A DNA stretch of 22,826 nucleotides from Clostridiales bacterium (GTDB taxonomy: Bacteria > Bacillota > Clostridia > Peptostreptococcales > T1SED10-28), in contig SLKF01000003.1 of NCBI GenBank assembly GCA_007134725.1, positions 1 to 22,826 on the forward strand. The letters run 5' to 3'. This document shows, one piece after another, positions 1 to 7,373 of the stretch (positions within the stretch are counted from its first letter, which is position 1; every line of letters begins with the position of its first letter). The translations under genes and the position numbers were made by a program. Under the pieces are notes generated by a model. That model ran no database searches and was not told the DNA's origin. It saw nothing but the letters and a program-made list of their open reading frames with translations.

Positions 1-226
1 ACTTTTTAAAGAAGCGGAAAAATTTAAAGATACCGGTGCAACACTGGAAGTGAAATTGGTCCAGGGACATCCGGCCAGTGTTATCACCGAAGTCGCTGAT
101 GAAGGAGATTATGACTTAATTATAATGGGAAGTCGTGGCCTTGGAGGGCTTCGTAGAGTGGTTCTGGGTAGCATTAGTAATTCTGTTATTCAAGGAACAG
201 ATACTAGTGTAATGATCGTTAAGTAA
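1..226 (+). CDS. Universal stress protein (UspA family), C-terminal part
   Basis: The gene enters from the left edge; the first complete codon is at position 2 and the TAA stop ends at 226, leaving 74 residues. The visible part has the UspA ATP-binding signature G-2X-G-9X-G-S, in the segment GSRGLGG followed eight residues later by GS, after a hydrophobic strand ending in DLIIMGS. It ends with the usual final strand (SVMIVK). UspA proteins are small cytoplasmic dimers that bind ATP and are induced by stress; the exact role of this one cannot be read from the fragment. The N-terminal half lies outside the window. The family call is secure; whether it is a single-domain or tandem Usp is unknown. 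Confidence 0.93.
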   Translation, partial: LFKEAEKFKDTGATLEVKLVQGHPASVITEVADEGDYDLIIMGSRGLGGLRRVVLGSISNSVIQGTDTSVMIVK

Positions 227-253
227 AAAAAATGAGATGTAAAACAAAAAATA

Positions 254-298
254 AAAACAACCCTTTTTAAAGATGAAGCTTTTAAAAAGGGTTGTTTT
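254..298. terminator. Bidirectional intrinsic terminator
   Basis: An 18-bp stem (254-271 with 281-298) closes a 9-nt loop. It is AT-rich outside and has a CCC/GGG core. T-rich tails leave both ends: TTTTG on the plus strand, and a run of T on the minus strand (the A-rich 241-257). It lies between the convergent Usp gene and the minus-strand operon that ends at 353, so it should serve both. Confidence 0.85.
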
Positions 299-352
299 GT
301 CGTGAAAGAAACATACTTAGGTTTTTAGTTATAAAAGATTTTCAGTCAACTG

Positions 353-2905
353 TTAGTTACTTCCGTTCAATACAGAAACCTTTTGCACTTGGGTGTCGAA
401 GCTGAATTCCCGTTCGTTAATTAAAGCAACAAAGATCGGGACCAGTTCAGGATCGAATTGTCTTCCGGCTTCCTGTTCTATAATAAGTAAGGCTTTCTTA
501 ATGGACAAAGGAACTTTGTAACAACGTTCAGAGATCATTGCATCGAAGGCATCGGAAATACAAAGAATTCGAGCTGTTAAAGGGATATCTTCCTTTGCGA
601 TTCTTCTTGGATAACCATTACCATCGTAATGCTCATGATGACCCAGTACTGCAGGGATTACGTAATCCAGTGAAGGTAAATGGCGAATAATATTAATCGA
701 TGCTTCCACATGGCCCTTCATGATTTCAAATTCCTCTTCAGTTAACCGTGTAGGTTTGTTAAGAATATGCTCAGGAATCCCTATTTTACCAATGTCATGA
801 AGAAGTGCGGCTTGTCGAAGGTTTTCAATGATATCCTTATTCAAGTTGAGACGTTTGCCGAGGGCGACGGCATATTTGGCAACATTTTCCGAGTGGTTAA
901 AAGTATAGTGGTCTTTGGCATCAATTGTTGCCGTGAGTGCATATATGGTAGACTTATACTCGTCGTAGATGTTATGCAAATCCACTTTTTTTGATCGGTT
1001 TTCTTCATTAGTCACGAAGGTATCAAAAATTTTGATGGCATTTTTTCCTTTTCTTTTCACATGATAAATTGCATGTTCAGCATTTTCTAAAAGTTCTTTA
1101 ACCGATTTTGCACCATAAGGTGAAATGCAAATACCAACGCTGATGGTGAGGGTTTTCTGTCTGAAACTCTTATCGGAATTTCCAATTTTTCCTATTTGAT
1201 CCCGAAGAGAAATCGCGAGGTTTTTTGCTTTCATGCCATCATATTGAGGCAATAACAGTGCAAATTCCTTTCCACCGTATCTTGCCACAAAGCATTGATC
1301 AGAAATACTCCCTTTTAGAATCGCGGCGATTTTTTTTAGGGCTTGGTCTCCTTGGGCAACTCCATATAACTGGTTATAAAGTTTGAAATCATCTAAATTT
1401 ATAAGAATTAAGGCGAGAGAACCTTCTTCATTTTCTTGGAATACCTTATCCAGAACTTCAAAAAAGTACCTTCGATTAAGAACTCCTGTCAGTTCATCTG
1501 TTCGAGCTTCAAAGTAAGCTTTTTCATATCGAAGAGCATTTTTTATAGCAATAGAGGCGATGATATTAACAGAGGAGAGTAGGTTTATGTCTTGCGTCCT
1601 TATAGAGGGACTAGCGCCCTCTTTGGCGAATAAAATTATTCCTATAAGTTCATTTGACTCCTTGAGGCCGATACAATGACTGATATTTAACTTATCCAGC
1701 TGTTTTTTTTCACTTTCCCAAATTGATTTATAGCCTGTGGTATGAGTAAACTCCTCCATGCATAAAGGTTCAGAGCGATGTTTTAAGAACTGGATAATGG
1801 GATGGTCCATTGTAAAAGTTAAGGATAAATCTGATAAAGATTGGCTGCTGTGATGTATTACATAATTCTTGTTTGTTTCATCAAGAACACTGATGAAAAC
1901 ATGCTTTACATCGGTATTTCCCACAATAGTTGTGGCGGTATGCTCAAAGATGGTTTTTAAATTCAAGCTACTGGAAACTTTTGCACTGTAATCTTTTAAA
2001 ATTTCATCATGAAGTTCATCATTTTTAATAAAAATTTTCAACAGCGCCAGTTTCCATAAAAGGAAGAAGAAAGAAACGATTGATGTGAAGATGACTAAAT
2101 AGAGTCCCACTAAAAATCCCTCTGAAAAACCGGTAGTTTGATTGCTAAAGTTTTCGATATAAGGGAAAATTCCATAAAAGACCATAAAACCCATCACAAT
2201 ACAGAATAAATAACCAACGTTGGAAGAAGCTATCATTTTCGGACGAAAGAGTTTTCTTTTCACTAAAACATAAACAAGTAAAAACACATTAACCAGGCCT
2301 GCTAGAATATCAATAGGGAAGCCTTTGAAAACCGGTAGAGTAAAGGCTAAATGTCCAACAAATAATAGGATGATTCCAAGAATTACCGGTGAAATCTGTT
2401 TTCGTAGTTTTATATTATGACGGACGTTACGATAAAGCAATCGAACCATATGTACTACTATAATCCCGGTGAGTATAAAGAATACAGCGACAAAAACCGT
2501 AATTTGGTCATACACCATAACAGTTATTTCGTTTTCTGTTTGAAGGCTTGGCCAATGAAGAAAAATTCCTGATGGAATATTGGCTAAAAAAACTACAGCC
2601 AGTAACAAAGTATACAGAATAACGAATTTACGTTTGTTTACTCCCACAAAGGCGGTACTGAATTTAAAGTAACTTAGAACCATTACAAACAAACCGCTAA
2701 GAGATATATGATACCAGAAAATGTAAGAAGGCCAAAATTGTTGTCTCATAAGCAAGGATCCGCCGGTCCAAAGAATCATAGAAAGTAAAAGGGTCAAAAA
2801 ACTGTTGATCAGATTATTTTTTTTCGCATTTAAGAAAATCATAAACAAAAACAAGTAGCCGACTACAGCGATACCTGAAATACTTCCATAAAGACCATTA
2901 AACAT
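353..2905 (-). CDS. Membrane GAF-GGDEF(degenerate)-HD-GYP protein, probable c-di-GMP phosphodiesterase
   Basis: This 850-residue protein has about eight or nine hydrophobic segments in residues 8-290, like the 7TM sensory part of some histidine kinases. A GAF-like domain follows (about 305-455), then a GGDEF domain (about 464-627) and an HD-GYP domain (about 645-835). The HD-GYP signatures are intact: HDIGKIGIP at 703-711 and HHEHYDGNGYP at 756-766, which coordinate the metals that hydrolyse cyclic di-GMP. The GGDEF domain is altered: the signature reads GGKEF (K546 where an acidic metal ligand is expected), the first metal-ligand Asp is N503, and no RxxD inhibitory site is seen. I infer a phosphodiesterase with a regulatory or vestigial cyclase domain. 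It is the last gene of a three-gene operon. Its binding site (GGAAGGTG) lies inside the end of the upstream gene and only one base separates the two genes, which suggests translational coupling. Confidence 0.92.
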   Translation of the reverse strand: MFNGLYGSISGIAVVGYLFLFMIFLNAKKNNLINSFLTLLLSMILWTGGSLLMRQQFWPSYIFWYHISLSGLFVMVLSYFKFSTAFVGVNKRKFVILYTLLLAVVFLANIPSGIFLHWPSLQTENEITVMVYDQITVFVAVFFILTGIIVVHMVRLLYRNVRHNIKLRKQISPVILGIILLFVGHLAFTLPVFKGFPIDILAGLVNVFLLVYVLVKRKLFRPKMIASSNVGYLFCIVMGFMVFYGIFPYIENFSNQTTGFSEGFLVGLYLVIFTSIVSFFFLLWKLALLKIFIKNDELHDEILKDYSAKVSSSLNLKTIFEHTATTIVGNTDVKHVFISVLDETNKNYVIHHSSQSLSDLSLTFTMDHPIIQFLKHRSEPLCMEEFTHTTGYKSIWESEKKQLDKLNISHCIGLKESNELIGIILFAKEGASPSIRTQDINLLSSVNIIASIAIKNALRYEKAYFEARTDELTGVLNRRYFFEVLDKVFQENEEGSLALILINLDDFKLYNQLYGVAQGDQALKKIAAILKGSISDQCFVARYGGKEFALLLPQYDGMKAKNLAISLRDQIGKIGNSDKSFRQKTLTISVGICISPYGAKSVKELLENAEHAIYHVKRKGKNAIKIFDTFVTNEENRSKKVDLHNIYDEYKSTIYALTATIDAKDHYTFNHSENVAKYAVALGKRLNLNKDIIENLRQAALLHDIGKIGIPEHILNKPTRLTEEEFEIMKGHVEASINIIRHLPSLDYVIPAVLGHHEHYDGNGYPRRIAKEDIPLTARILCISDAFDAMISERCYKVPLSIKKALLIIEQEAGRQFDPELVPIFVALINEREFSFDTQVQKVSVLNGSN

Positions 2906-2906
2906 A

Positions 2907-4535
2907 TTATTTCACCTTCCTTTCCCTTCGATAATCTTTTTCGATATCTAATAAAGCTTGAATTTCGTAATGATTCGGATTCAATTTTGGAATGTCTTTA
3001 TCAAACTGTAGGTGGTAAGAATCAAAAGTACCGCTTTTAATTATGGTAACTTTTAAGGGATCCATTCCAAGAATTTTCTTCAAGTCCCGATAATCATGAT
3101 CACTATATTTAAAGTAAGTACTTAAGATTTCTTTTATAATCTCTTTATTATATGGAGCCATAGCTAAGGAAGATTTATCGATTTCTACATACAAATGCAT
3201 AAAGGGCCGGTCTTTTTCCGTATATTCCTTGCGAGCCGTCCAATTTTCCACTTTCAATCCCGAAAGCTCGATTGCACTTTGGATTCCCGATTTTGCAATC
3301 CTTGTAAATCCGGCAATATCGATGATCTGTGGAATGCGATCTACATACTCAAATCGGGGGATTCGTGTTTCATCTTCCAGATTGTTTAGGCCAACACAAC
3401 GATAGACATCGCCTACGCGATAACGGGCAAAAGCCCCACCTTTTAGTACGGAAATGACAATTTCATATTTTTCACCGGGGATTACTTCATCCATTAAGTA
3501 GGTGTTCGGTTTGAAGTCGGGTTCCTCAAAGGTCCGTAGCATATCCTGTTCCGGAATAAACTCATAAAAACAAGTGTCCGGAAAGAAATACATGCCTTTT
3601 CTTGTCCAGGTTTCAGTTCCGATAATGGAGGGTTCCGTGCCGGCAAAGAGTTCCATTGGACGAATTCCCCAAAGGTCTTCTAAATCATCTTTATAGTATT
3701 TGTTATCCGTACCAGCGATCATAAATCCCTTTAGCTGGAACAAATCCTTCGGTTTTATAGTTCGATTTTCTTTCTTGCAACGGTAATTGGCTTTGAGTAT
3801 ACGCATAGCCATTTTGGGGCTGCATTTAAGTAATGAAGATAGTCCACCGGAAGAACTATTACTCGATGCGGAAGAAAGACTAATGCTTATGGCGTAAGCA
3901 ACACTGCCGAGCCCGAAGAAATACTGCACATCATCCTTCATGGCCATTTTGAATCCTTCTTTATTCCGCTCTGAAAAGGTCATATTCTCCGCTTCTTTTA
4001 CCGGAGGAAGAAATTGAATGTCGATCTCTTCTCCAAGAGCAAGAGGGAATAGTCCTGTTGCATAGGGCAAGGGAGCAAGACCGTATAAAAACTTATCGGT
4101 ACTTTCCACATCAAATTTTCCTTTTTCATCGCTTGTAGATAAAATCAAGCAGGCGGTAACATTATTACGATACACATCCAACATGCTTCGAGTATAGGGA
4201 GCAACTTTGACTGGATGCTTGCCGCCTTCCCACGTGGTTTCAATCCAAATGATCGGAGAATCCGGGAGGGAGGAAGATCGTTTTTGTAGTAAAATATCCG
4301 CGTAATCATCATACGTCGTTAAAGGAACCATTTGGCGAAACTCCTCAATGGTTTTAGGCATCTTTCCCTTAAGAATGGATTTGCCTAAATCACAGGAAGA
4401 CCAGAGATTCATCTGTTCTTTCATAAGACGGTTTTGAATGTTCATGTATTCTTCTATGCTTAAATCCAAGAAACCACAATAGGAGTTCCAAATTTTATCA
4501 TAATCCTGTTGACGCAGTTTATCTTGAAGGTTCAT
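2907..4535 (-). CDS. GH3 auxin-responsive promoter family protein (acyl-adenylate-forming fold)
   Basis: This 542-residue protein resembles the GH3 branch of the adenylate-forming (ANL-like) superfamily, whose plant members conjugate acyl acids to amino acids via an acyl-AMP; bacterial members are mostly uncharacterised. Family-like features are PLTTYDDYADIL (about 71-82), the stretch MELFAGTEPSIIGTE (about 293-307, position of the second nucleotide motif) and YRVGDVYR (372-379, the conserved YRxGD motif). The first nucleotide loop, normally SSGTT/S-x-G-x-K, reads TTWEGGKHPVK (100-110), so it keeps glycines and a lysine but not the Ser/Thr-Gly-Thr core. A serine-rich stretch spans about 219-235. 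The start is the ATG at 4535 behind AAAGGAG. It is the middle gene of the operon, 14 bp after the membrane methyltransferase-like gene and one base before the HD-GYP gene. Substrate unknown. Confidence 0.8.
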   Translation of the reverse strand: MNLQDKLRQQDYDKIWNSYCGFLDLSIEEYMNIQNRLMKEQMNLWSSCDLGKSILKGKMPKTIEEFRQMVPLTTYDDYADILLQKRSSSLPDSPIIWIETTWEGGKHPVKVAPYTRSMLDVYRNNVTACLILSTSDEKGKFDVESTDKFLYGLAPLPYATGLFPLALGEEIDIQFLPPVKEAENMTFSERNKEGFKMAMKDDVQYFFGLGSVAYAISISLSSASSNSSSGGLSSLLKCSPKMAMRILKANYRCKKENRTIKPKDLFQLKGFMIAGTDNKYYKDDLEDLWGIRPMELFAGTEPSIIGTETWTRKGMYFFPDTCFYEFIPEQDMLRTFEEPDFKPNTYLMDEVIPGEKYEIVISVLKGGAFARYRVGDVYRCVGLNNLEDETRIPRFEYVDRIPQIIDIAGFTRIAKSGIQSAIELSGLKVENWTARKEYTEKDRPFMHLYVEIDKSSLAMAPYNKEIIKEILSTYFKYSDHDYRDLKKILGMDPLKVTIIKSGTFDSYHLQFDKDIPKLNPNHYEIQALLDIEKDYRRERKVK

Positions 4536-4549
4536 AGGCCGCTCCTTTC

Positions 4550-5110
4550 TTAGGTTTTATCTTTTAAACGTCGAAGGTTTGATGGGCTAGGTATTAAAAA
4601 TGGAGTATTCCCTCGATAATTATGATAATCCACAAAGGTTCTTGGGAAAACCCATAGATCTTGAAAAACAACATAAAGAATATTCCAAAAGCTCCAGATT
4701 AAAGAGATTTTTAAAATCAAAGGCTCTTTGGTTAAAAAGTAAAAAGAGAAGTACATTCCTATAAACCACAAAACCCCTGGATGCCGGCATATAGCATAAA
4801 CCCCTTTTGTATAAGTTTTACGATTGTCGGGTTGGCGACCATAAGTATCATCAAAAGGCAGTGCAAAAAATAATGTGTAAATTAAAAGTGTAAAAAATCC
4901 AACAGAAAAAACAAGCCAAAGAGGATTAATAGCAATACCTCTCCACATACTCTCTCTAAATTGGAACAACATGCTTATTGTCGATATTAGCAATATAACA
5001 GAACCCATAAGAAAAAAGCGATGGATAACCGGATTTTTCCAAGTGACGCTGTTATAATCGTAAAGAAAAAAAAGAATAAAACTAAAACTTCCGAAAATTA
5101 TGTATATCAA
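4550..5110 (-). CDS. ICMT/PEMT-like integral membrane methyltransferase
   Basis: This 186-residue hydrophobic protein has about five membrane segments (about 1-16, 30-48, 63-84, 109-126, 130-150). It carries the hallmark of the isoprenylcysteine carboxyl methyltransferase / phospholipid methyltransferase group: GVYAICRHPGV (about residues 103-113, the RHP motif of the cofactor pocket), and near the C-terminus a Tyr-rich Y-x-x-Y-R-G-x-T-P-F-L-I-P segment. These enzymes methylate lipophilic substrates at the membrane with S-adenosylmethionine; the substrate here is unknown. The start is TTG at 5110, supported by AAAGGGGG six bases upstream; no ATG is better placed. It is the first gene of the operon and has an extended -10 promoter just upstream. 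A non-catalytic relative of the same fold cannot be excluded. Confidence 0.72.
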   Translation of the reverse strand: MIYIIFGSFSFILFFLYDYNSVTWKNPVIHRFFLMGSVILLISTISMLFQFRESMWRGIAINPLWLVFSVGFFTLLIYTLFFALPFDDTYGRQPDNRKTYTKGVYAICRHPGVLWFIGMYFSFYFLTKEPLILKISLIWSFWNILYVVFQDLWVFPRTFVDYHNYRGNTPFLIPSPSNLRRLKDKT

Positions 5111-5136
5111 CGAGTATCCCCCTTTATTTACCCATT

Positions 5137-5145
5137 ATTATAACA
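5137..5145 (-). promoter_or_regulatory. Extended -10 promoter for the minus-strand operon
   Basis: Read on the minus strand, the site is TGTTATAAT: a perfect TATAAT with the TG extension. It lies about 27 bp before the TTG start at 5110. No good -35 is visible, which is acceptable for extended -10 promoters. Confidence 0.6.
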
Positions 5146-5318
5146 TTTTAACCATAATAGTGCTACTAATTTCCTATTTATTGAGATGGAATATTCATTT
5201 TTAGTGATAAATCAGCTTATATTGATTTGATTTTCACAACTCAGCATTGCAGAAGTAGCGTTTGCATATTTTTGAAGGGCTATTGGACCACTATTATTAT
5301 TATATTTATCAAAAAGAA

Positions 5319-5347
5319 TTGTATCTGAGGTGAAAAACTGTTAAAAT
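5319..5347 (+). promoter_or_regulatory. Candidate promoter for the VOC gene
   Basis: TTGTAT (5319-5324), a 17-bp spacer, then TAAAAT (5342-5347). The -10 matches the sigma-A consensus at five of six positions but the -35 at only three, so this is tentative. It would give a leader of about 80 nt. Confidence 0.35.
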
Positions 5348-5434
5348 ATTTTTATATGAAAAATTACAATATTCTGATAGTTATCATTGAATTACAATAA
5401 ATCAAAGAATGATCAAATTCAGAGGAGGATTATA

Positions 5435-6307
5435 ATGTCAAAATTTCATCAACCACCAAATATTTATGTAGAACAGGTTCAGATAAAAGTAAGCAACCTG
5501 GAGCTTTCATTGGAGTTTTATGAAGAGGTATTGGGATTCCGAGTGTTGGAAAGAAAAGATAATCTGGTCAGTTTAACGGCGGATGGGAAAAAAGTGTTAA
5601 TAGTCCTAGAAGAGATTAAAGGCGCCCGACGAAAAAAGAAAAAAACCATGGGACTTTATCACTTTGCAATCTTAGTACCGGGACGAAAAGCTTTAGGTTC
5701 TTTGTTGGAGCATATTCACAGATTTGATTCTCCCATTATTATAGGAGCCTCAGATCATGGGATCAGTAAGGCCATCTACGTAGAGGATCCAGATGAAAAT
5801 GGTATCGAAATTTATAAAGACACCCCACCAGAGACCTGGAAATGGGAATTCGGAAAAATTATGGAGAAAACTGAACGCCTGAATATGAAACAACTAATTA
5901 AAGAAGCTAAAAATGATGAATGGCGGAAAATGCCGGATGAAACCGTAATTGGACATATTCATTTATCGGTAAGAGATTTACAAGAATCCAAGGAATTTTA
6001 CTGTGATTTATTAGGGTTGAATCTTGTAATGGAATATCCTAATCAGGCCTTGTTTTTTTCCAGTGGAGGCTATCATCATCATGTAGCCATCAATACCTGG
6101 GGTAAAAAAGATGCCAAGGAACCGGAAGAAAAAGAAGTAGGGTTAAGATATTTTACGATGAATTTCCCCAATGAATGGAAAAGACAGGCGGCGGTGGAGC
6201 GCTTGGAAAAAAAAGGTTATACCATTGAAAAGTTCGGAGAGGGTTCCGATCTATTAACAGTGGACCCTTCAGGAAATTCTTTGCGTTTAAAGCTTTATAG
6301 TAGCTAA
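5435..6307 (+). CDS. Two-domain VOC superfamily protein, CatE-like (catechol 2,3-dioxygenase / glyoxalase fold)
   Basis: The start is the ATG at 5435 with AGAGGAGG six bases upstream, giving 290 residues; an upstream TTG is rejected for lack of a binding site. Two vicinal-oxygen-chelate domains are visible, about 10-130 and 170-290. Each has the strand-helix start typical of the fold (VQIKVSNLELSLEFY at 15-29; HIHLSVRDLQESKEFY at 174-189). The layout resembles the CatE (COG2514) family of Bacillus. Candidate metal ligands are split: domain 1 has H76 (YHFAILV) and E125 (GIEIY) but Gln at the first ligand position; domain 2 has H176 and the HHH at 214-216 but Arg where the last Glu would be. 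The VOC fold is certain; activity on catechol is not shown. It appears monocistronic and is convergent with the FNR-like gene. Confidence 0.82.
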   Translation: MSKFHQPPNIYVEQVQIKVSNLELSLEFYEEVLGFRVLERKDNLVSLTADGKKVLIVLEEIKGARRKKKKTMGLYHFAILVPGRKALGSLLEHIHRFDSPIIIGASDHGISKAIYVEDPDENGIEIYKDTPPETWKWEFGKIMEKTERLNMKQLIKEAKNDEWRKMPDETVIGHIHLSVRDLQESKEFYCDLLGLNLVMEYPNQALFFSSGGYHHHVAINTWGKKDAKEPEEKEVGLRYFTMNFPNEWKRQAAVERLEKKGYTIEKFGEGSDLLTVDPSGNSLRLKLYSS

Positions 6308-6344
6308 GATCCCAAAGCTTTGTGAATATATTTAATAGTAATAA

Positions 6345-6416
6345 GCCCTGAGAGGCTATCCCTGCAAGTTGTAAAACCTGCTAGCGGGAATAGTCTTCCA
6401 GGGCCTTTCTATTTTT
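6345..6416 (+). terminator. Long imperfect terminator hairpin between convergent genes
   Basis: GCCCTG (6345-6350) pairs with CAGGGC (6399-6404). Inside, GGCTATCCCTGC (about 6353-6364) pairs with GCGGGAATAGTC (6384-6395) with one mismatch and G-U pairs. The stem is followed by a T-rich plus-strand tail (6406-6416). It lies downstream of the VOC gene and overlaps the last codons of the minus-strand regulator. Confidence 0.65.
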
Positions 6417-7106
6417 GATGAGAATTTGGCGATTGCCTTTCATATCAATAATGTCATCCGCTTGGAATAGAGATAACTGACGGCTGACAGTTTCTCGGGT
6501 AAGGCCGAGATAATTGGCCATATCTTCCCGACTTACGGGGAATGTAATTTCAAGCATACCGTTCCGCTCTATACCGAAGTGTTCTAAAAAATGAATGAGT
6601 AACTTCGCGATCCGTTGTCCTACGTTTTTGGCAGTAACGGTTTGTACCAGTTCCTCCAAATTGGTAATCCGTTCATAAGCATAGGCTAGGACCTTTTCAT
6701 TGATCTCAGGAACTTCTTTTAAGATAGCCTGAAAATTATTACGACTTAAGGTACACAGCCGGGTAGGTTCCAAGGCCGCAGCATAATAGGGATAGGCATT
6801 CTCCTTAAAAAGATTCAAATCTCCGAGAAAATCTCCGGAACTGAGAAGATAAAGAATCTGTTCCTTGCCCTCTGGAGTATAATTAAATACTTTAATACTG
6901 CCTTCGTTGACAATCCAAAGGCGCTCTGCCACATCCCCTGATTGAAACAAAAAATCTCCTTTTTGGTACTCCTGCCGATCAATTTTATTTATTACAGTTT
7001 TCATGTCTTCCTGATTCAGATGGGAAAAAAGAGAAATCTTACTGACACAATAAGTCTCGTTACAGGTTTTGCAACGGATAGGAATTGTTGTCGAATTTTT
7101 GCTCAT
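6381..7106 (-). CDS. Crp/Fnr family regulator with FNR-type [4Fe-4S] cysteines, HcpR-like by context
   Basis: The protein has an N-terminal cyclic-nucleotide-binding-like beta-roll (about 25-130), a dimer helix and a C-terminal winged HTH (about 165-225). The recognition helix TRETVSRQL carries the ExxSR pattern by which FNR reads its operator. Four cysteines are placed as in Escherichia coli FNR: C12, C15 and C20 in an N-terminal CX2CX4C, plus C118 in ALEPTRLC, matching FNR C122 (ALETSMVC). This predicts an oxygen- or NO-labile [4Fe-4S] cluster. I chose the second ATG (7106; 241 residues) because AAAGGA lies eight bases before it and only two bases before the first ATG (7112). The gene is divergent from hcp, the usual target of clostridial HcpR regulators, so it probably controls hcp and itself. 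A broader FNR role is possible. Confidence 0.88.
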   Translation of the reverse strand: MSKNSTTIPIRCKTCNETYCVSKISLFSHLNQEDMKTVINKIDRQEYQKGDFLFQSGDVAERLWIVNEGSIKVFNYTPEGKEQILYLLSSGDFLGDLNLFKENAYPYYAAALEPTRLCTLSRNNFQAILKEVPEINEKVLAYAYERITNLEELVQTVTAKNVGQRIAKLLIHFLEHFGIERNGMLEITFPVSREDMANYLGLTRETVSRQLSLFQADDIIDMKGNRQILIKNRKALEDYSR

Positions 7107-7121
7107 AGCCATCTTCCTTTC

Positions 7122-7140
7122 TAATAGTTCGAAACTATTA
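7122..7140. promoter_or_regulatory. 19-bp palindrome before the FNR-like gene
   Basis: Perfect 8-bp arms around a 3-nt centre: TAATAGTT-CGA-AACTATTA. It lies 16-34 bp upstream of the chosen start at 7106, between promoter and binding site, so it could be an autoregulatory operator. In the mRNA it would be a small hairpin next to the binding site. Its odd spacing is not the classic Crp/Fnr geometry. Confidence 0.5.
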
Positions 7141-7244
7141 ATCTATGAATATATCATATCATAAATTCTTAGATATTTTTAATATGAAAAAGTTAGAAAT
7201 ATAGTAATATTATATAAAAGGGGATATATTTCTTAATTGAGAAG

Positions 7245-7279
7245 GGCCTTGTTAATAAGTGTTAACGGGGTCTTTTTTT
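7245..7279 (+). terminator. Intrinsic terminator in front of hcp
   Basis: An 11-bp stem (7245-7255 with 7262-7272, three G-U pairs) closes a 6-nt loop and is followed by seven T. It points toward hcp and ends 94 bp before its start, with no annotated gene directly upstream on this strand. The upper stem is also a GTTAA-N6-TTAAC palindrome (7251-7266), so it might be an operator instead. Confidence 0.65.
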
Positions 7280-7290
7280 ATTCGATTAAT

Positions 7291-7332
7291 TTAGTTACCA
7301 AGCTGATTTATTTCCAATGATTAGGGTATAAA
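7291..7332 (+). promoter_or_regulatory. Candidate hcp promoter with a Crp/Fnr-geometry operator
   Basis: TTAGTT-ACCA-AGCTGA (7291-7306) is an imperfect palindrome with the 4-bp centre of FNR sites. The best -10 is TATAAA (7327-7332) with no good -35. A transcription start near 7339 would put the palindrome centre at about -41, the class II activator position. The half-sites do not match TTGAT, so this is a guess from geometry. Confidence 0.35.
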
Positions 7333-7373
7333 AATAAAAATCGTAGTAAAATAATCGCTAAGGGGGAAAGAAA

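Larger units (their letters stand above)
5111..5434. other. Divergent intergenic region, 324 bp
   Basis: This AT-rich stretch separates the minus-strand operon from the VOC gene. It holds the extended -10 of the operon (5137-5145) and a weak plus-strand promoter candidate (5319-5347). I see no RNA gene, repeat or credible small ORF. An in-frame TTG at 5387 would lengthen the VOC protein by 16 residues but has no binding site. Confidence 0.6.

Noticed and set aside
767..994. Plus-strand open frame inside the HD-GYP gene
   Set aside because: It is a shadow of a well-supported gene, with no binding site or recognisable domain.
7107..7373. Canonical FNR box TTGAT-N4-ATCAA upstream of hcp
   Set aside because: I looked for it on both strands and found no match; only diverged palindromes are present.
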